DNA from: Hongsoonwoonella zoysiae
GTDB taxonomy: Bacteria > Pseudomonadota > Alphaproteobacteria > Rhizobiales > Stappiaceae
Direction: 5' to 3'
Assembly: GCF_013266695.1 (NCBI RefSeq)
Contig: NZ_JABRXF010000003.1
Span: forward strand, 434,001-498,000
DNA: 64,000 bases
Part shown: piece by piece, positions 35,673-45,031 of the stretch
Layout: every line of letters starts with the position of its first letter
How positions within the stretch are numbered: position 1 is the first letter of the stretch
Notes under the pieces: model-generated
What the model was told of the DNA's origin: nothing
Databases searched by the model: none
Seen by the model: only the letters and a program-made list of their open reading frames with translations
Translations under genes and position numbers: made by a program

Positions 35673-37589
35673 GTGACAGACCGCCCAATCACGCCGCTGC
35701 TCGATACGATCGACACTCCCGCCGATCTCAGGACGCTGCCCGAGTCCGACCTCAAGCAGGTCGCCGAAGAACTGCGCACCGAACTCATCGATGCGGTTTC
35801 GCGCACGGGCGGGCATCTGGGGGCCGGGCTGGGTGTCGTCGAGCTGACTGTTGCGCTTCACTATATTTTCGATACGCCGGACGACCGCCTCATCTGGGAC
35901 GTCGGCCACCAGTGCTACCCGCACAAGATTCTGACGGGGCGGCGAAACCGCATTCGCACGCTGCGCCAGGGCGGCGGACTTTCCGGTTTCACCAAGCGCG
36001 CGGAAAGCGAGTATGACCCGTTCGGCGCGGCGCATTCCTCCACGTCGATTTCCGCCGGGCTCGGCATGGCGGTCGCGCGCGATCTCGACAATCGAAAGAA
36101 CAACATCATCGCGGTGATCGGCGACGGCGCGATGTCGGCTGGCATGGCCTATGAGGCGATGAACAATGCCGGCGCCCAGCATTCGCGGCTCATCGTGATC
36201 CTGAACGACAACGACATGTCGATCGCCCCGCCCGTCGGCGCCATGTCCGCCTATCTGGCGCGCCTCGTTTCAGGCCGCGCCTATACATCCATTCGCGATG
36301 CTGCGAAGCATCTCGTCCAGTCGCTGCCCAAGCCCTTGAAGGAAAAGGCCGCTCGGGCGGAGGAATACGCGCGTGGCTTCTGGACCGGCGGCACGATGTT
36401 CGAGGAGCTCGGCTTTTTTTACGTCGGGCCGATCGACGGTCACAACCTCGATCACCTGCTGCCCGTGCTCAGGAACGTTCGCGACACCCATCACGGCCCG
36501 GTGCTGATCCATGCGGTTACGCAGAAGGGCAAGGGATACCCGCCCGCCGAAACGTCTTCGGACAAATATCACGGCGTCGCCAAGTTCGATGTCGTTACCG
36601 GCAAGCAGGCGAAACCGGTCGCAAATGCACCGAGTTATACGCGCGTTTTCGCCGACAGCCTCATTCGGGAAGCGCGAGACGATGAGCATGTCGTCGCCGT
36701 AACCGCGGCCATGCCGGATGGTACGGGCCTTGACCTCTTCGGCAAGTCCTTTCCGGACCGTACGTTTGACGTCGGCATTGCGGAGCAGCACGCAGTCACC
36801 TTTTCCGCCGGCCTTGCCACGGAAGGTTACAAGCCGTTTTGCGCGATATACTCGACCTTCCTGCAGCGCGGCTACGATCAGGTCGTCCATGACGTGGCGA
36901 TCCAGGGCCTGCCGGTTCGCTTCGCGATCGACCGGGCGGGCCTTGTTGGCGCGGACGGGCCAACCCATGCGGGCGCATTCGACACGGCCTATCTCTCGTG
37001 CCTTCCCGGTTTCGTCGTCATGGCGCCGGGCGATGAGGCGGAGTTGCGCCATATGGTTGCCACTGCCGCGCGTTACGATGAAGGTCCGATCGCCTTCCGG
37101 TATCCGCGCGGCGAAGGGCGCGGCGTCGAGTTGCCCGATCGCGGCGAGGTGCTGGAGATCGGCAGGGGCCGTATCCTGCGCGAGGGTACGGCGGTCGCGC
37201 TCGTCTCCTTCGGCGGGCGTTTGGGCGAGTGTCTCAAGGCCGCCGAGGAACTGGAGGCCGCGGGCCTTTCCGCCACGGTGGCGGACGCCCGCTTCGCAAA
37301 GCCCCTGGATGAGGAGTTGATCGCCCGACTTGCGCGCGAGCATGAGGTTCTCATCACCATAGAGGAAGGCTCGGTCGGCGGTTTCGGCAGCCATGTGCTG
37401 CAGATGCTCGCCATGAATGGCCTGCTCGACAACGGCTTGAAGGTGCGGCCGATGGTGCTGCCGGACCGTTTCATCGATCAGGACAAGCCGGACGCCATGT
37501 ATGCGCAGGCCGGCCTGGATGCCGCATCCATCGTCGCACAGGTCTTCGCCACGCTCGGCCGTGACGCCGTTCCCGTCCGCCGCGCCTGA
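35673..37589 (+). CDS. dxs: 1-deoxy-D-xylulose-5-phosphate synthase Dxs
   Basis: Thiamine-diphosphate enzyme condensing pyruvate and glyceraldehyde 3-phosphate, the first step of the MEP isoprenoid pathway. TTP-site motif [18 protein letters not shown]...LNDNDMS, the [13 protein letters not shown] segment, [11 protein letters not shown] and [17 protein letters not shown] with the proton-relay Glu are all present. The conserved N-terminus ([14 protein letters not shown]) begins near a GTG at 35673, which I chose. The in-frame ATG at 35574 would add 33 poorly conserved residues and lies close to a possible promoter. A terminator follows at 37703. Confidence 0.94.
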   Translation: MTDRPITPLLDTIDTPADLRTLPESDLKQVAEELRTELIDAVSRTGGHLGAGLGVVELTVALHYIFDTPDDRLIWDVGHQCYPHKILTGRRNRIRTLRQGGGLSGFTKRAESEYDPFGAAHSSTSISAGLGMAVARDLDNRKNNIIAVIGDGAMSAGMAYEAMNNAGAQHSRLIVILNDNDMSIAPPVGAMSAYLARLVSGRAYTSIRDAAKHLVQSLPKPLKEKAARAEEYARGFWTGGTMFEELGFFYVGPIDGHNLDHLLPVLRNVRDTHHGPVLIHAVTQKGKGYPPAETSSDKYHGVAKFDVVTGKQAKPVANAPSYTRVFADSLIREARDDEHVVAVTAAMPDGTGLDLFGKSFPDRTFDVGIAEQHAVTFSAGLATEGYKPFCAIYSTFLQRGYDQVVHDVAIQGLPVRFAIDRAGLVGADGPTHAGAFDTAYLSCLPGFVVMAPGDEAELRHMVATAARYDEGPIAFRYPRGEGRGVELPDRGEVLEIGRGRILREGTAVALVSFGGRLGECLKAAEELEAAGLSATVADARFAKPLDEELIARLAREHEVLITIEEGSVGGFGSHVLQMLAMNGLLDNGLKVRPMVLPDRFIDQDKPDAMYAQAGLDAASIVAQVFATLGRDAVPVRRA

Positions 37590-37702
37590 ACCCATCACTC
37601 CTGAATCCGGCGCGCGGGTACAAGCCCTGCGATAAACGCATGCCGCCATGCGGTACTGCGCATTGACAATCGCCCGCACTTCTTCCAAGCCTTGTACAAG
37701 TA

Positions 37703-37738
37703 GAACGTCGGCCTTTCCGCCGGCGTTCTTTCGTTTTT
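37703..37738 (+). terminator. Intrinsic terminator after dxs
   Basis: Arms GAACGTCGGC (37703-37712) and GCCGGCGTTC (37719-37728) pair with one G-T wobble around a 6-nt loop, then TTTCGTTTTT follows. It lies about 110 bp after the dxs stop on the plus strand and separates it from the MFS gene. Confidence 0.75.
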
Positions 37739-37842
37739 CCTGATTTTTTCCAATAATTGCCCTGCTCGTCTGCGCGTGAACGGGGCTGAACGAAGCCACA
37801 AGCCGGGTTGTTGCGCCCTGCTTTAAAAAAGCCGGACCTCCC

Positions 37843-39195
37843 ATGGCGCAGACACTCGCTCCCATAGCCGCCCTTCTGCTTTCCGTCGGCCTCGTCCTCT
37901 TCGGGCATGGCTTGCAGACGACGCTGCTTCCGCTCGCCGCCAATCTGGCGGATTTCACGGATATCGCCATTGGCGTGCTTTCGTCGGGTTATTACATCGG
38001 CTTCGTCGTCGGTTGCCTTGTATCGCCCTATGTCATCATGCGCGCGGGCCACATTCGCGCATTCGCGGCCATCGTCTCGCTGATGTCGGCCGCAGCCATC
38101 ATCCACCCGATTGTCATAGAGCCGTTTTCCTGGACGTTGATCCGCTTCGTCTCCGGCCTGTGCCTTTCCGGATTTTATCTCATCGTCGAAAGCTGGCTGA
38201 ACGAGCACGCCTCGAACGCGAACCGAGGCGCGGTCATGTCGGTCTATATCGTCATTCTCTATTCGGCGATGACATTGGGCCAGCTTTCGCTGACCGGTTT
38301 CGACATCTCAACCTTCGTGCCCTTCGCGATCGCCTCGGTGGCGGTTTCCGTTGCCGTCATCCCCATTTCCATGACGCGCTCGGCCCAGCCCGCACCGATC
38401 ACGCTCGTGCGCTTTCGTCCGATTGCGCTCTACCGGAATTCGCCGGCGGCCATGGTCGGCGGTTTCGTGATCGGCATGGGCAACGCCGCAATCTGGACGC
38501 TCTCGCCCCTTTACGCCTCGGATATCGGCCTCGATACGAAGAACGCGGCCTATTTCGCCTCCGCCGTCGTTTTCGGCGGTGCTGTCGCACAATGGCCGAT
38601 CGGCCGCTTGTCGGACCGGATGGACCGCCGCTACGTCCTTGTCGCAATGGGCACGCTTTCGGCTCTCGCGGCCCTTTTCGTCGTTCTGATTTCGCCGACG
38701 GATCCGCTCGTCGCAATTGCGCTTGCCGGCTTGATGGGCATCCTGACCCAGCCGACCTATGCTGTCGCAGTCGCGCATGGTTTCGACCACGCCGAGACGG
38801 ATGCGTTTGTCGAAACCTCCTCCGGCCTGCTGCTTGCCAATGGCATCGGCTCGGTGATCGGCCCTTTCGCCGCCGCTTTCCTGATGGACCGCACCGGCGC
38901 GAACGGTTTGTTCTACTGGATGATCGGCGTCGAGTCGCTTCTTGCGATTTACGTCCTCTGGCGTCTTGCCCGGCGCAGCGCCGTCACCGCCGGCGACAGA
39001 ACGGATTACGAATATGCGACGACCGCGCAACTCGGCGCGATCATCACCCCCGACCCGCTCGACGTTGAGGACCCGAACGTCATCCCGCCCGAGGAGTTTC
39101 CAGCCTATGAGATACCCTCGGAGGACGAGAACGCCGAAGCGGAATTACGCGCTCCGACGGAGGAGCGGGTGATCGAGCGCGCCGGCGCTTCCTGA
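37843..39195 (+). CDS. MFS transporter, YcaD-like
   Basis: A 450-aa integral membrane protein with 12 predicted segments. The MFS loop motif appears as RLSDRMDRRYVLVAMG between segments 8 and 9, and the early motif GLVLFGHGLQTTLLPLAANL and FYLIVESWLNEHASNANRGAVMS fit the YcaD/UMF group. The C-terminal about 60 residues are an acidic, proline-rich cytoplasmic tail (DPLDVEDPNVIPPEE...) beyond the usual family end. Substrate unknown; the gene stands alone. Confidence 0.87.
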   Translation: MAQTLAPIAALLLSVGLVLFGHGLQTTLLPLAANLADFTDIAIGVLSSGYYIGFVVGCLVSPYVIMRAGHIRAFAAIVSLMSAAAIIHPIVIEPFSWTLIRFVSGLCLSGFYLIVESWLNEHASNANRGAVMSVYIVILYSAMTLGQLSLTGFDISTFVPFAIASVAVSVAVIPISMTRSAQPAPITLVRFRPIALYRNSPAAMVGGFVIGMGNAAIWTLSPLYASDIGLDTKNAAYFASAVVFGGAVAQWPIGRLSDRMDRRYVLVAMGTLSALAALFVVLISPTDPLVAIALAGLMGILTQPTYAVAVAHGFDHAETDAFVETSSGLLLANGIGSVIGPFAAAFLMDRTGANGLFYWMIGVESLLAIYVLWRLARRSAVTAGDRTDYEYATTAQLGAIITPDPLDVEDPNVIPPEEFPAYEIPSEDENAEAELRAPTEERVIERAGAS

Positions 39196-39255
39196 GCGCG
39201 GCCTGCGGCAAATGATCCCTCGACGGCGGATGCGGTTCGCATCATATTGCCGCCG

Positions 39256-39654
39256 ATGATGGGCAGAACGGGCATACTCCAGGGGTTGAGGAGCGAGCGC
39301 ACGCCGCTTGCGCTGCTCGCAGCCCTTGCGCTCGTCTTCAATATCCTCGCCTCCTTCGCTCCCGCCGCCGCAAACGCCTCCGGCACGCCGGCGGGTCTCG
39401 TCATTTGTTCGGCTGCGGGCGCCGAGGCGCTTCCCGGTTCCGGCAATGCCTCCCCGCATGGTGGCGACTTCTGCCCCTGCGGCGCGGCTTGCGCGCATCT
39501 TGCGTGCTGTGCGGCCCTGCTTGATCCTTCAGCCGAAGAGACGGCTGTTTACACCCCTTCTTCGAAGCAGAGAGGTCTGCCTCGGTGCGCCGGCAAGGTC
39601 ATCGCGGGTGCTTCCTTCTTGACACGGGGCATAAGGGCGCCTCCCTTTAGCTGA
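39256..39654 (+). CDS. DUF2946-like secreted cysteine-rich protein
   Basis: A protein of about 132 aa with an N-terminal hydrophobic export signal (LALLAALALVFNILASFAPAAANA) and a periplasmic part rich in Cys (DFCPCGAACAHLACCAALL). DUF2946 proteins have such signal plus HxxHC/Cys patterns and are found in copper-handling clusters. Its position just before two PCu(A)C chaperones and Sco supports a copper role. The start may be 39256 or 39259. Confidence 0.6.
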   Translation: MMGRTGILQGLRSERTPLALLAALALVFNILASFAPAAANASGTPAGLVICSAAGAEALPGSGNASPHGGDFCPCGAACAHLACCAALLDPSAEETAVYTPSSKQRGLPRCAGKVIAGASFLTRGIRAPPFS

Positions 39655-39729
39655 TTTTCTCGTCACCGAATGCGTAGGCCGGCGCCCGGCGCGCCGGAAG
39701 CTTCAATCACATCACTGGAAAATCAGCTC

Positions 39730-40212
39730 ATGAAATTGTTCAAGACGCTCGCGGTTGCCGCCGCGCTCACCTTTGCTTCCCTTTCCGTCCACGCCGAAGA
39801 AATCAGGATCGGCGATCTTGCCGTCTCCAACGGCTGGACGCGGGCAACTCCGCCGCGGGCGGTTGCCGGCGGCGGTTTCGTCACGATCACGAACAACGGG
39901 TCGGAAGACGATCTTCTGGTTTCCGCCTCCGCCGCCGTTTCCGGCAAGGCGGAACTGCATCAAATGTCCGTCGTCGACAACATCATGAAGATGCGCCACT
40001 TGCCTGACGGTGTCCCGATTCCCGCCGGCGAAACGGTGGAGCTTAAACCCGGTGGCTTTCATGTGATGTTTCTTGATTTGAAGGAGCCTTTGAAGAAGGG
40101 CGATACCCTGAAAGTATCGCTTACGTTCGAAAAGGCCGGCACCGTGGAAGTGCCGTTCACGATCGAGAAAATCGGTGCGAAAGCGCCCGCGCATGGCGCT
40201 CACGGCGGCTGA
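39730..40212 (+). CDS. Periplasmic copper chaperone PCu(A)C
   Basis: A 160-aa exported protein. The signal peptide MKLFKTLAVAAALTFASLSVHA is followed by a cupredoxin-like PCu(A)C domain. Copper(I) ligands are visible in ELHQMSVVDNIMKMRHL (His and Met, then Met) and in GGFHVMFLDL (His-x-Met), matching H(M)x10Mx21HxM. These proteins hand copper to the CuA/CuB sites of cytochrome oxidase. The tail APAHGAHGG is His-rich. The ATG at 39730 has GGAAAA upstream. First of two such paralogues in tandem before Sco. Confidence 0.9.
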   Translation: MKLFKTLAVAAALTFASLSVHAEEIRIGDLAVSNGWTRATPPRAVAGGGFVTITNNGSEDDLLVSASAAVSGKAELHQMSVVDNIMKMRHLPDGVPIPAGETVELKPGGFHVMFLDLKEPLKKGDTLKVSLTFEKAGTVEVPFTIEKIGAKAPAHGAHGG

Positions 40213-40263
40213 GCGGTCCGGGCAGGGTTTCATCCGGGCGCGACGGTTGAGGGGCAAACAATC

Positions 40264-40812
40264 TTGAGATTCACGATCGAACCGCTGAAAAGCAAGACCC
40301 GTGCCGGGGCGCGCCGCGCCGTCCCGGCGTTTGCGGCCGTTTGCCTTTCTCTCCTGCCGGTTTTCGCTTTGCCGGCCGCTGCCGGCGAGGCGGAACTCGG
40401 CGCCATTTCCATCAAGGACGCCTGGGCGCGCGCAACCCCGCCATGGCCGGTGGCGACGCTTGCCTTCGTCAGGCTGGAAAACGAAGGGGTCGGCGACAGG
40501 CTCTTGTCCGCTTCCTCCGATGTCGCGGGACAAACGCTGATCCACCGCTTCGTGGCAACCGGCGATCGTCCGGCGATGGAAGTGCAGCGTGAAGGAATTC
40601 CGCTGCCGGCCGGAAAGACGCTCGACATGCGCGCCGAAAGCTACCATCTCATGCTCTTGAACCTGAAGAGCACGCTTGAGGCGGGCAGCACGGTGCCCGT
40701 CACCCTCACCTTTCAAAAGGCCGGCGCGGTGGAAGTCGCATTCGATATCAAAAGCCTCCTGCCGCCGGGGCTTACGGGCGGGAAGAACGCTGTCTCCGCC
40801 CCAACCAACTGA
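40264..40812 (+). CDS. Second PCu(A)C-family protein with altered copper site
   Basis: A 182-aa exported paralogue of the preceding gene (signal region FAAVCLSLLPVFALPAAAGEA). DAWARATPPWPVATLAFVRLEN is conserved. In the metal site the first His, the mid Met (PAMEVQ) and YHLML are kept, but the Met two residues after the first His is Phe (LIHRF). It may therefore bind copper differently. Starts with TTG behind GAGGGG, which may lower its expression. It lies 51 bp after the first copy and 8 bp before sco. Confidence 0.85.
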   Translation: MRFTIEPLKSKTRAGARRAVPAFAAVCLSLLPVFALPAAAGEAELGAISIKDAWARATPPWPVATLAFVRLENEGVGDRLLSASSDVAGQTLIHRFVATGDRPAMEVQREGIPLPAGKTLDMRAESYHLMLLNLKSTLEAGSTVPVTLTFQKAGAVEVAFDIKSLLPPGLTGGKNAVSAPTN

Positions 40813-40820
40813 GGTTTGAA

Positions 40821-41441
40821 ATGTCCGGACTGAAAATCGTTCGCTACGGCGCCTGGGCGGCGGTTGCGCTCGTCGCCTTTGCCGGAGCGACGCTGATGAT
40901 CAACCAGTTCCGCACCATAGATAAGGACGAACTGGTCGCCCCCATTGCCGAAATCGGCGGCCCGTTCGAACTTGTCGACGGCGCGGCGGGCAAAACGGTC
41001 ACCGAGGCTGATTTCAAGGGCAAGCCCTCGGCCTTTTTCTTCGGCTATACCTTTTGCCCGGATGTCTGCCCGACGACGATTGCCGAAATGCAAGGCTGGA
41101 TCGAGGAACTGGGTGACGACGCCGAAAAAATGAATTTCGCCTTTGTCTCGGTCGACCCGGAACGCGACACGCCGGAAATCGTCGGCGAATATGTTTCCGC
41201 GTTCGACGATCACATCCGCCCGCTTTCGGGCAGTCAGGAGCAGATCGACCGGATGGTCAAGAACTACCGCGTCTATGTGAAGAAGGTGACGCGCACAAAC
41301 GGCGAATATCTGGTCGATCATTCCGCCGGCGTCTATCTCATGGATGCCAACAACGAATTCCGCGGCACGATCTCCTATGGCGAAGCCCATGAAAACGCGG
41401 TGGCCAAACTGCGCCGTCTGATCGACAATTCGGGAGCCTAA
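40821..41441 (+). CDS. SCO1/SenC copper metallochaperone
   Basis: A 206-aa thioredoxin-fold protein anchored by an N-terminal membrane segment (AAVALVAFAGATLMI). Copper ligands: the CxxxC pair in GYTFCPDVCPTTIAEM and the distal His in LVDHSAGVYLMD. VDPERDTPE is also conserved. Sco delivers copper or reduces the CuA cysteines of cytochrome c oxidase. It follows the second PCu(A)C gene by 8 bp, forming a copper-delivery operon. Confidence 0.92.
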   Translation: MSGLKIVRYGAWAAVALVAFAGATLMINQFRTIDKDELVAPIAEIGGPFELVDGAAGKTVTEADFKGKPSAFFFGYTFCPDVCPTTIAEMQGWIEELGDDAEKMNFAFVSVDPERDTPEIVGEYVSAFDDHIRPLSGSQEQIDRMVKNYRVYVKKVTRTNGEYLVDHSAGVYLMDANNEFRGTISYGEAHENAVAKLRRLIDNSGA

Positions 41442-41480
41442 GCGCAATAGCCCGATAACAACGTTCAACGGAGGTCTGCC

Positions 41481-41918
41481 ATGAAAACGCTTCTCCTTTC
41501 ATGGCAGTTCTGGGCGGTGCTTGCCGCCCTCTTCGCCGCGATGACGGCGATTTTCGCCAAGGTCGGCGTCGAAGGGGTGGGGGCGGATTTCGCGACCTTC
41601 ATCCGCACATGGGTCGTTATCTTCGCGCTCGCGGTCATCCTGACACTGACGGGCGAATGGCAGGGCTTTTCCGAAATCTCGGCCCGCTCGGCCGTCTTCC
41701 TTGTGCTTTCCGGCCTTGCGACCGGCGCGTCCTGGGTCTGCTATTTCCGGGCGTTGAAGCTTGGCGATGCGGCGAGGGTCGCCCCGATCGACAAATTAAG
41801 CGTCGTGCTCGTCGCCGTATTCGGTGTCGTTTTCCTGGGTGAGAGGCTGTCGCTGCCGAACTGGCTCGGCATTTGCCTCATCGCGGCAGGTGCGGTTCTC
41901 GTCGCCTGGCGAGCGTGA
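41481..41918 (+). CDS. Half-size EamA/DMT-family transporter
   Basis: A 145-aa protein containing one EamA unit with five hydrophobic segments. SWQFWAVLAALFAAMTAIFAKVG begins it, and the ending ERLSLPNWLGICLIAAGAVLVAWRA is typical. Single-EamA proteins probably dimerise to form the 10-segment transporter. GGAGG lies upstream of the ATG. It is 39 bp after sco, but no functional link is evident. Confidence 0.85.
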   Translation: MKTLLLSWQFWAVLAALFAAMTAIFAKVGVEGVGADFATFIRTWVVIFALAVILTLTGEWQGFSEISARSAVFLVLSGLATGASWVCYFRALKLGDAARVAPIDKLSVVLVAVFGVVFLGERLSLPNWLGICLIAAGAVLVAWRA

Positions 41919-41991
41919 ACCGCCCGTTCAAAAAGGCATTCATCAAACAGGCGCCGGCATAAATTCTGCCGACGCAGGCATTTGCCGTTTC

Positions 41992-42267
41992 TTATTGCCC
42001 CTCCACTTGAAGGTCGGCCAGCACTTTCTCTCCGCCTTCCTCGTCGTAGATCACGAACACCTTCATGCCGGGTTCGAGGTCGTCGACATAGAAGTCGACC
42101 GGGATCGAATAGGTTTCCCCGTCGCTGAGCATGATGACGCCCTTGTCGGTGTCGATCTGGACGATTTCCGCTTCCGTTTCGCCGGCCAGGGCCGATGTCG
42201 CGATCAGGGCCGATGTCGCGATCAGGGCCGAAAGCATCAGGCCTGCTGCATGCGCGATGAATTTCAT
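41992..42267 (-). CDS. DUF1344 exported small protein
   Basis: A 91-aa protein with a signal peptide (MKFIAHAAGLMLSALIATSA) and a compact beta domain (EAEIVQIDTDKGVIMLSDGETYSIPVDFYVDDLEPGMKVFVIYD), the DUF1344 pattern found in rhizobia; function unknown. The ATG at 42267 is preceded by CGGAG. An 18-bp tandem duplication in the DNA (42188-42223) lengthens the hydrophobic core as ALIATSALIATSALA. Confidence 0.8.
   Translation of the reverse strand: MKFIAHAAGLMLSALIATSALIATSALAGETEAEIVQIDTDKGVIMLSDGETYSIPVDFYVDDLEPGMKVFVIYDEEGGEKVLADLQVEGQ
42188..42230. repeat. 18-bp tandem repeat inside the DUF1344 signal peptide
   Basis: The unit AGGGCCGATGTCGCGATC occurs at 42188-42205 and 42206-42223, followed by a partial third copy to 42230. 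It keeps the reading frame (6 residues) and repeats the minus-strand peptide SALIAT. Probably a recent slippage event. Confidence 0.85.
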
Positions 42268-42549
42268 TTTGGTCATCTCCGAAAAATTGGCAATGCCCTG
42301 GATCACAGTAAGGGTCTGGCGTGCCGTCGAATGGTGCGATCATCGCCGCCGGGCGTCTGCCGTCAATCATTATCTTGCATCGAATCGCGCAAAGCAGATG
42401 GCCGAAGCGCGGCAAATTTGCGGCCTCTCGCCATGCCTGATTCGTTCAACATTTTATGCCGTAACGTTATGTTGAACTCTCTTCACCATCGGCGATGAAA
42501 CCGGGCCTGCTCCTGGAGCGTAAAAAGGTCGTTTGCTGGATGAGCGCCC

Positions 42550-43764
42550 ATGCTGATGATGACCGACACTGCCTCGGACCGATATTATGCCGACCTTCCG
42601 GTATTCGACGATTTCGCGCGAATCGGCGAAGGCGACATGTATTCGCCCGTGCCGGGCGATTGGCACCTCATGGCGTCCGACATTGTTCGCTCCGGCGACG
42701 CCATAGCGCAGGGCCGCTACAAGGATGTGAACCTCGTTGGCGCGGCCTGCATTACCGCGATCCTCAACGCCGCGGATGGCTTGGAGTTGCCTTTTGTATT
42801 CGGCGGCGACGGGGCGATCGTCGCCGTCCCGGCAAGCCGGCTGGAAGAGGCGTCGAAGGCTCTTGCCGGGGTAAGAAAGATGGCGCGGGACACGATGGGT
42901 TTTTCGCTTCGCATCGCCGCCATTCCCGTCTCGGCGCTCAGGAAACGCGGGGTGGATCTTCGCATACGCAAGTTCGAGCTTTCGCCAGGGAACCACCTCG
43001 CCATGTTCACCGGCGGCGGTCTGGAAATGGCGGAAAAACTCCTCAAGGATGATGATGATTGCCGCCCCTTCCGCTTGCCCGATGACTTTGAAACACAGGC
43101 CATACTCGATGGTCTTTCCTGCCGGTGGGAGCCGCTTCCGGCAAAAAACGGCCAGATCGCAAGCCTCATGGTCAGGCCGAAAACGGCGGCCGAAGGCGGT
43201 GCCGGGGTCGATATCGTCACCCTCCTCGGCGAACTTGGGGGAATTCTCGGCACATCGCTTGTCGAGACCGGTTGCCATAGCCGTCCGGTGCGCGAGGAAA
43301 CTCTGAACTTCCGCTTTCCCCCGACCGGGCTTGAGCGTGAGGTTCAACTCGCCGGAAAATCGGGGCGTTTCAAGGCCTATGCGCGCATTCTGTTCGAATG
43401 CGTGGCCTTTCTCTTCGCTTATCGCACAGGCTGGCGCGTCGGTCCGCTTCGGCCGAAGCGCTATGTCGGCGAATTGCAGACGAATACGGACTTCCGCAAG
43501 TTCGACGATACGCTTCGCCTTGTGCTTGACCTTACGCCCGAGCAGGTAAGCGCCCTTTCGGCCTATCTCAACCGCGCCCATCTGGCGGGCCGTCTCGTCT
43601 ACGGCCTGCACATTACAGACAGCGCATTGATGACCTGCCTCATCTTCGATCTGGAGCAAAGTCGTCACGTGCATTTCGTCGACGGCGGCGACGGCGGTCT
43701 GACGCAGGCCGCGCGCGACTTCAAAACGCGCCTTCACCCAGGCGAAGCGGCGGCAATCGCCTGA
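42550..43764 (+). CDS. DUF3095 family protein (adenylyl-cyclase-like fold suspected)
   Basis: A 404-aa soluble protein. The N-terminal part (VFDDFARIGEGDMY, DWHLMASDIVRSGDAI, KDVNLVGAACITAILNA, PFVFGGDGAIVAVP) is the DUF3095 signature. Its GGDGA loop between strands recalls nucleotidyl-cyclase catalytic domains, although activity is not established. The C-terminal half has FLFAYRTGWRVGPLRPKRY and HVHFVDGGDGGLTQAA. A long open frame runs antisense to it (42454-43785) but lacks any recognisable family. Located upstream of aroC. Confidence 0.82.
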   Translation: MLMMTDTASDRYYADLPVFDDFARIGEGDMYSPVPGDWHLMASDIVRSGDAIAQGRYKDVNLVGAACITAILNAADGLELPFVFGGDGAIVAVPASRLEEASKALAGVRKMARDTMGFSLRIAAIPVSALRKRGVDLRIRKFELSPGNHLAMFTGGGLEMAEKLLKDDDDCRPFRLPDDFETQAILDGLSCRWEPLPAKNGQIASLMVRPKTAAEGGAGVDIVTLLGELGGILGTSLVETGCHSRPVREETLNFRFPPTGLEREVQLAGKSGRFKAYARILFECVAFLFAYRTGWRVGPLRPKRYVGELQTNTDFRKFDDTLRLVLDLTPEQVSALSAYLNRAHLAGRLVYGLHITDSALMTCLIFDLEQSRHVHFVDGGDGGLTQAARDFKTRLHPGEAAAIA

Positions 43765-43845
43765 TCGGATCACGCGCCCTTTCAATTTTCCGGTCGAGAG
43801 CCTAAAAAGCCGGGCAACGATCTTCTTCGCTCCGGATTAAACCCC

Positions 43846-44934
43846 ATGTCGCACAACACTTTCGGCCATCTTTTCCGTGTCACCACATGGGGTGAAAGCC
43901 ATGGGCCGGCGATCGGCTGCGTCATTGACGGCTGCCCGCCCCTCATCCCGCTCACCGAGGCCGATATCCAGGGCTACCTCGACAAGCGCAAGCCCGGCCA
44001 GTCGAAATTCACCACACAGCGGCGCGAACCCGATCAGGTGAAGATCCTCTCCGGCGTCATGGTGGATGACGACGGCATTCAAAAGACCACCGGCACGCCG
44101 ATCTCGCTGATGATCGAAAACACCGATCAGCGCTCGAAGGATTATTCAGAGATCAAGGAGCGTTATCGTCCAGGCCACGCCGATTTCACCTATGACGCGA
44201 AATACGGCATCCGCGATTATCGTGGCGGCGGTCGTTCGTCGGCCCGTGAAACGGCGATGCGCGTTGCCGCGGGCGCAGTCGCGCGAAAGATCGTGCCGGG
44301 AGTGCAGGTGCGTGGCGCTTTGGTGCAGATCGGCCCGCACAGGATCAACCGCGACAACTGGGATTGGGCGGAGATCGACAACAATCCCTTCTTCTGCCCG
44401 GATAAGGAGACGGCCGCGCTCTGGGCGGATTATCTCGACGGCATCCGCAAGAAGGGATCATCCATCGGCGCGGTGATTGAGGTCGTGGCCGAAGGCGTTC
44501 CGGCCGGTTTAGGCGCGCCGATCTACGCCAAGCTCGATCAGGACATCGCCTCGCTTCTCATGTCGATCAACGCGGTGAAGGGTGTCGAGATCGGCAACGG
44601 TTTCGCGGCGGCCGAACTCACCGGCGAGGAAAATGCCGATGAAATGCGCTTAGGCGCGAACAACCAGCCCGTTTTCCTGTCAAACAACGCTGGCGGCGTG
44701 CTTGGCGGCATTTCATCCGGAGAACCGGTCGTCGCCCGCTTCGCGGTCAAACCCACTTCGTCGATCCTCACGCCCCGCCAGTCGATCACCAAAAGCGGAG
44801 AGGAAGTCGACGTCATGACCAAGGGCCGCCACGACCCGTGCGTCGGCATCCGCGCCGTTCCCGTTGGCGAGGCCATGGTCGCCTGCGCGGTTGCGGATCA
44901 TTATCTCAGGCACAGAGGGCAGGTGGGCGACTAA
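43846..44934 (+). CDS. aroC: Chorismate synthase AroC
   Basis: A 362-aa enzyme converting EPSP to chorismate with reduced FMN, the last shikimate step. Motifs: [23 protein letters not shown] at the N-terminus, [53 protein letters not shown] and the C-terminal [18 protein letters not shown]. Full length with every signature. A ParD/ParE-type pair follows downstream, separating it from ribB. Confidence 0.97.
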   Translation: MSHNTFGHLFRVTTWGESHGPAIGCVIDGCPPLIPLTEADIQGYLDKRKPGQSKFTTQRREPDQVKILSGVMVDDDGIQKTTGTPISLMIENTDQRSKDYSEIKERYRPGHADFTYDAKYGIRDYRGGGRSSARETAMRVAAGAVARKIVPGVQVRGALVQIGPHRINRDNWDWAEIDNNPFFCPDKETAALWADYLDGIRKKGSSIGAVIEVVAEGVPAGLGAPIYAKLDQDIASLLMSINAVKGVEIGNGFAAAELTGEENADEMRLGANNQPVFLSNNAGGVLGGISSGEPVVARFAVKPTSSILTPRQSITKSGEEVDVMTKGRHDPCVGIRAVPVGEAMVACAVADHYLRHRGQVGD

Positions 44935-44992
44935 CCGGGCGCTCAAATCCCGGCGCCTTCGAATATCATGCCATTGCCACACCTGAAACTGC

Positions 44993-45009
44993 GGGATACA
45001 CTGTATCCC
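44993..45009 (+). promoter_or_regulatory. Palindromic operator before the ParD/ParE pair
   Basis: GGGATAC (44993-44999) and GTATCCC (45003-45009) are perfect inverted repeats around ACT, ending 22 bp before the antitoxin start. Ribbon-helix-helix antitoxins autoregulate through such short palindromes. Confidence 0.6.
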
Positions 45010-45031
45010 AACACATTTCGGGAGCCAGGCC

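Noticed and set aside
36270-37970. 566-codon minus-strand frame across dxs
   Set aside because: Shadow of dxs; it runs past the dxs end through the terminator into the MFS promoter region and has no family features.
42454-43785. 443-codon minus-strand frame opposite the DUF3095 gene
   Set aside because: The plus strand has the DUF3095 signatures. The minus product is Arg/Gly/His-rich without hydrophobic core patterns, typical of an antisense frame.
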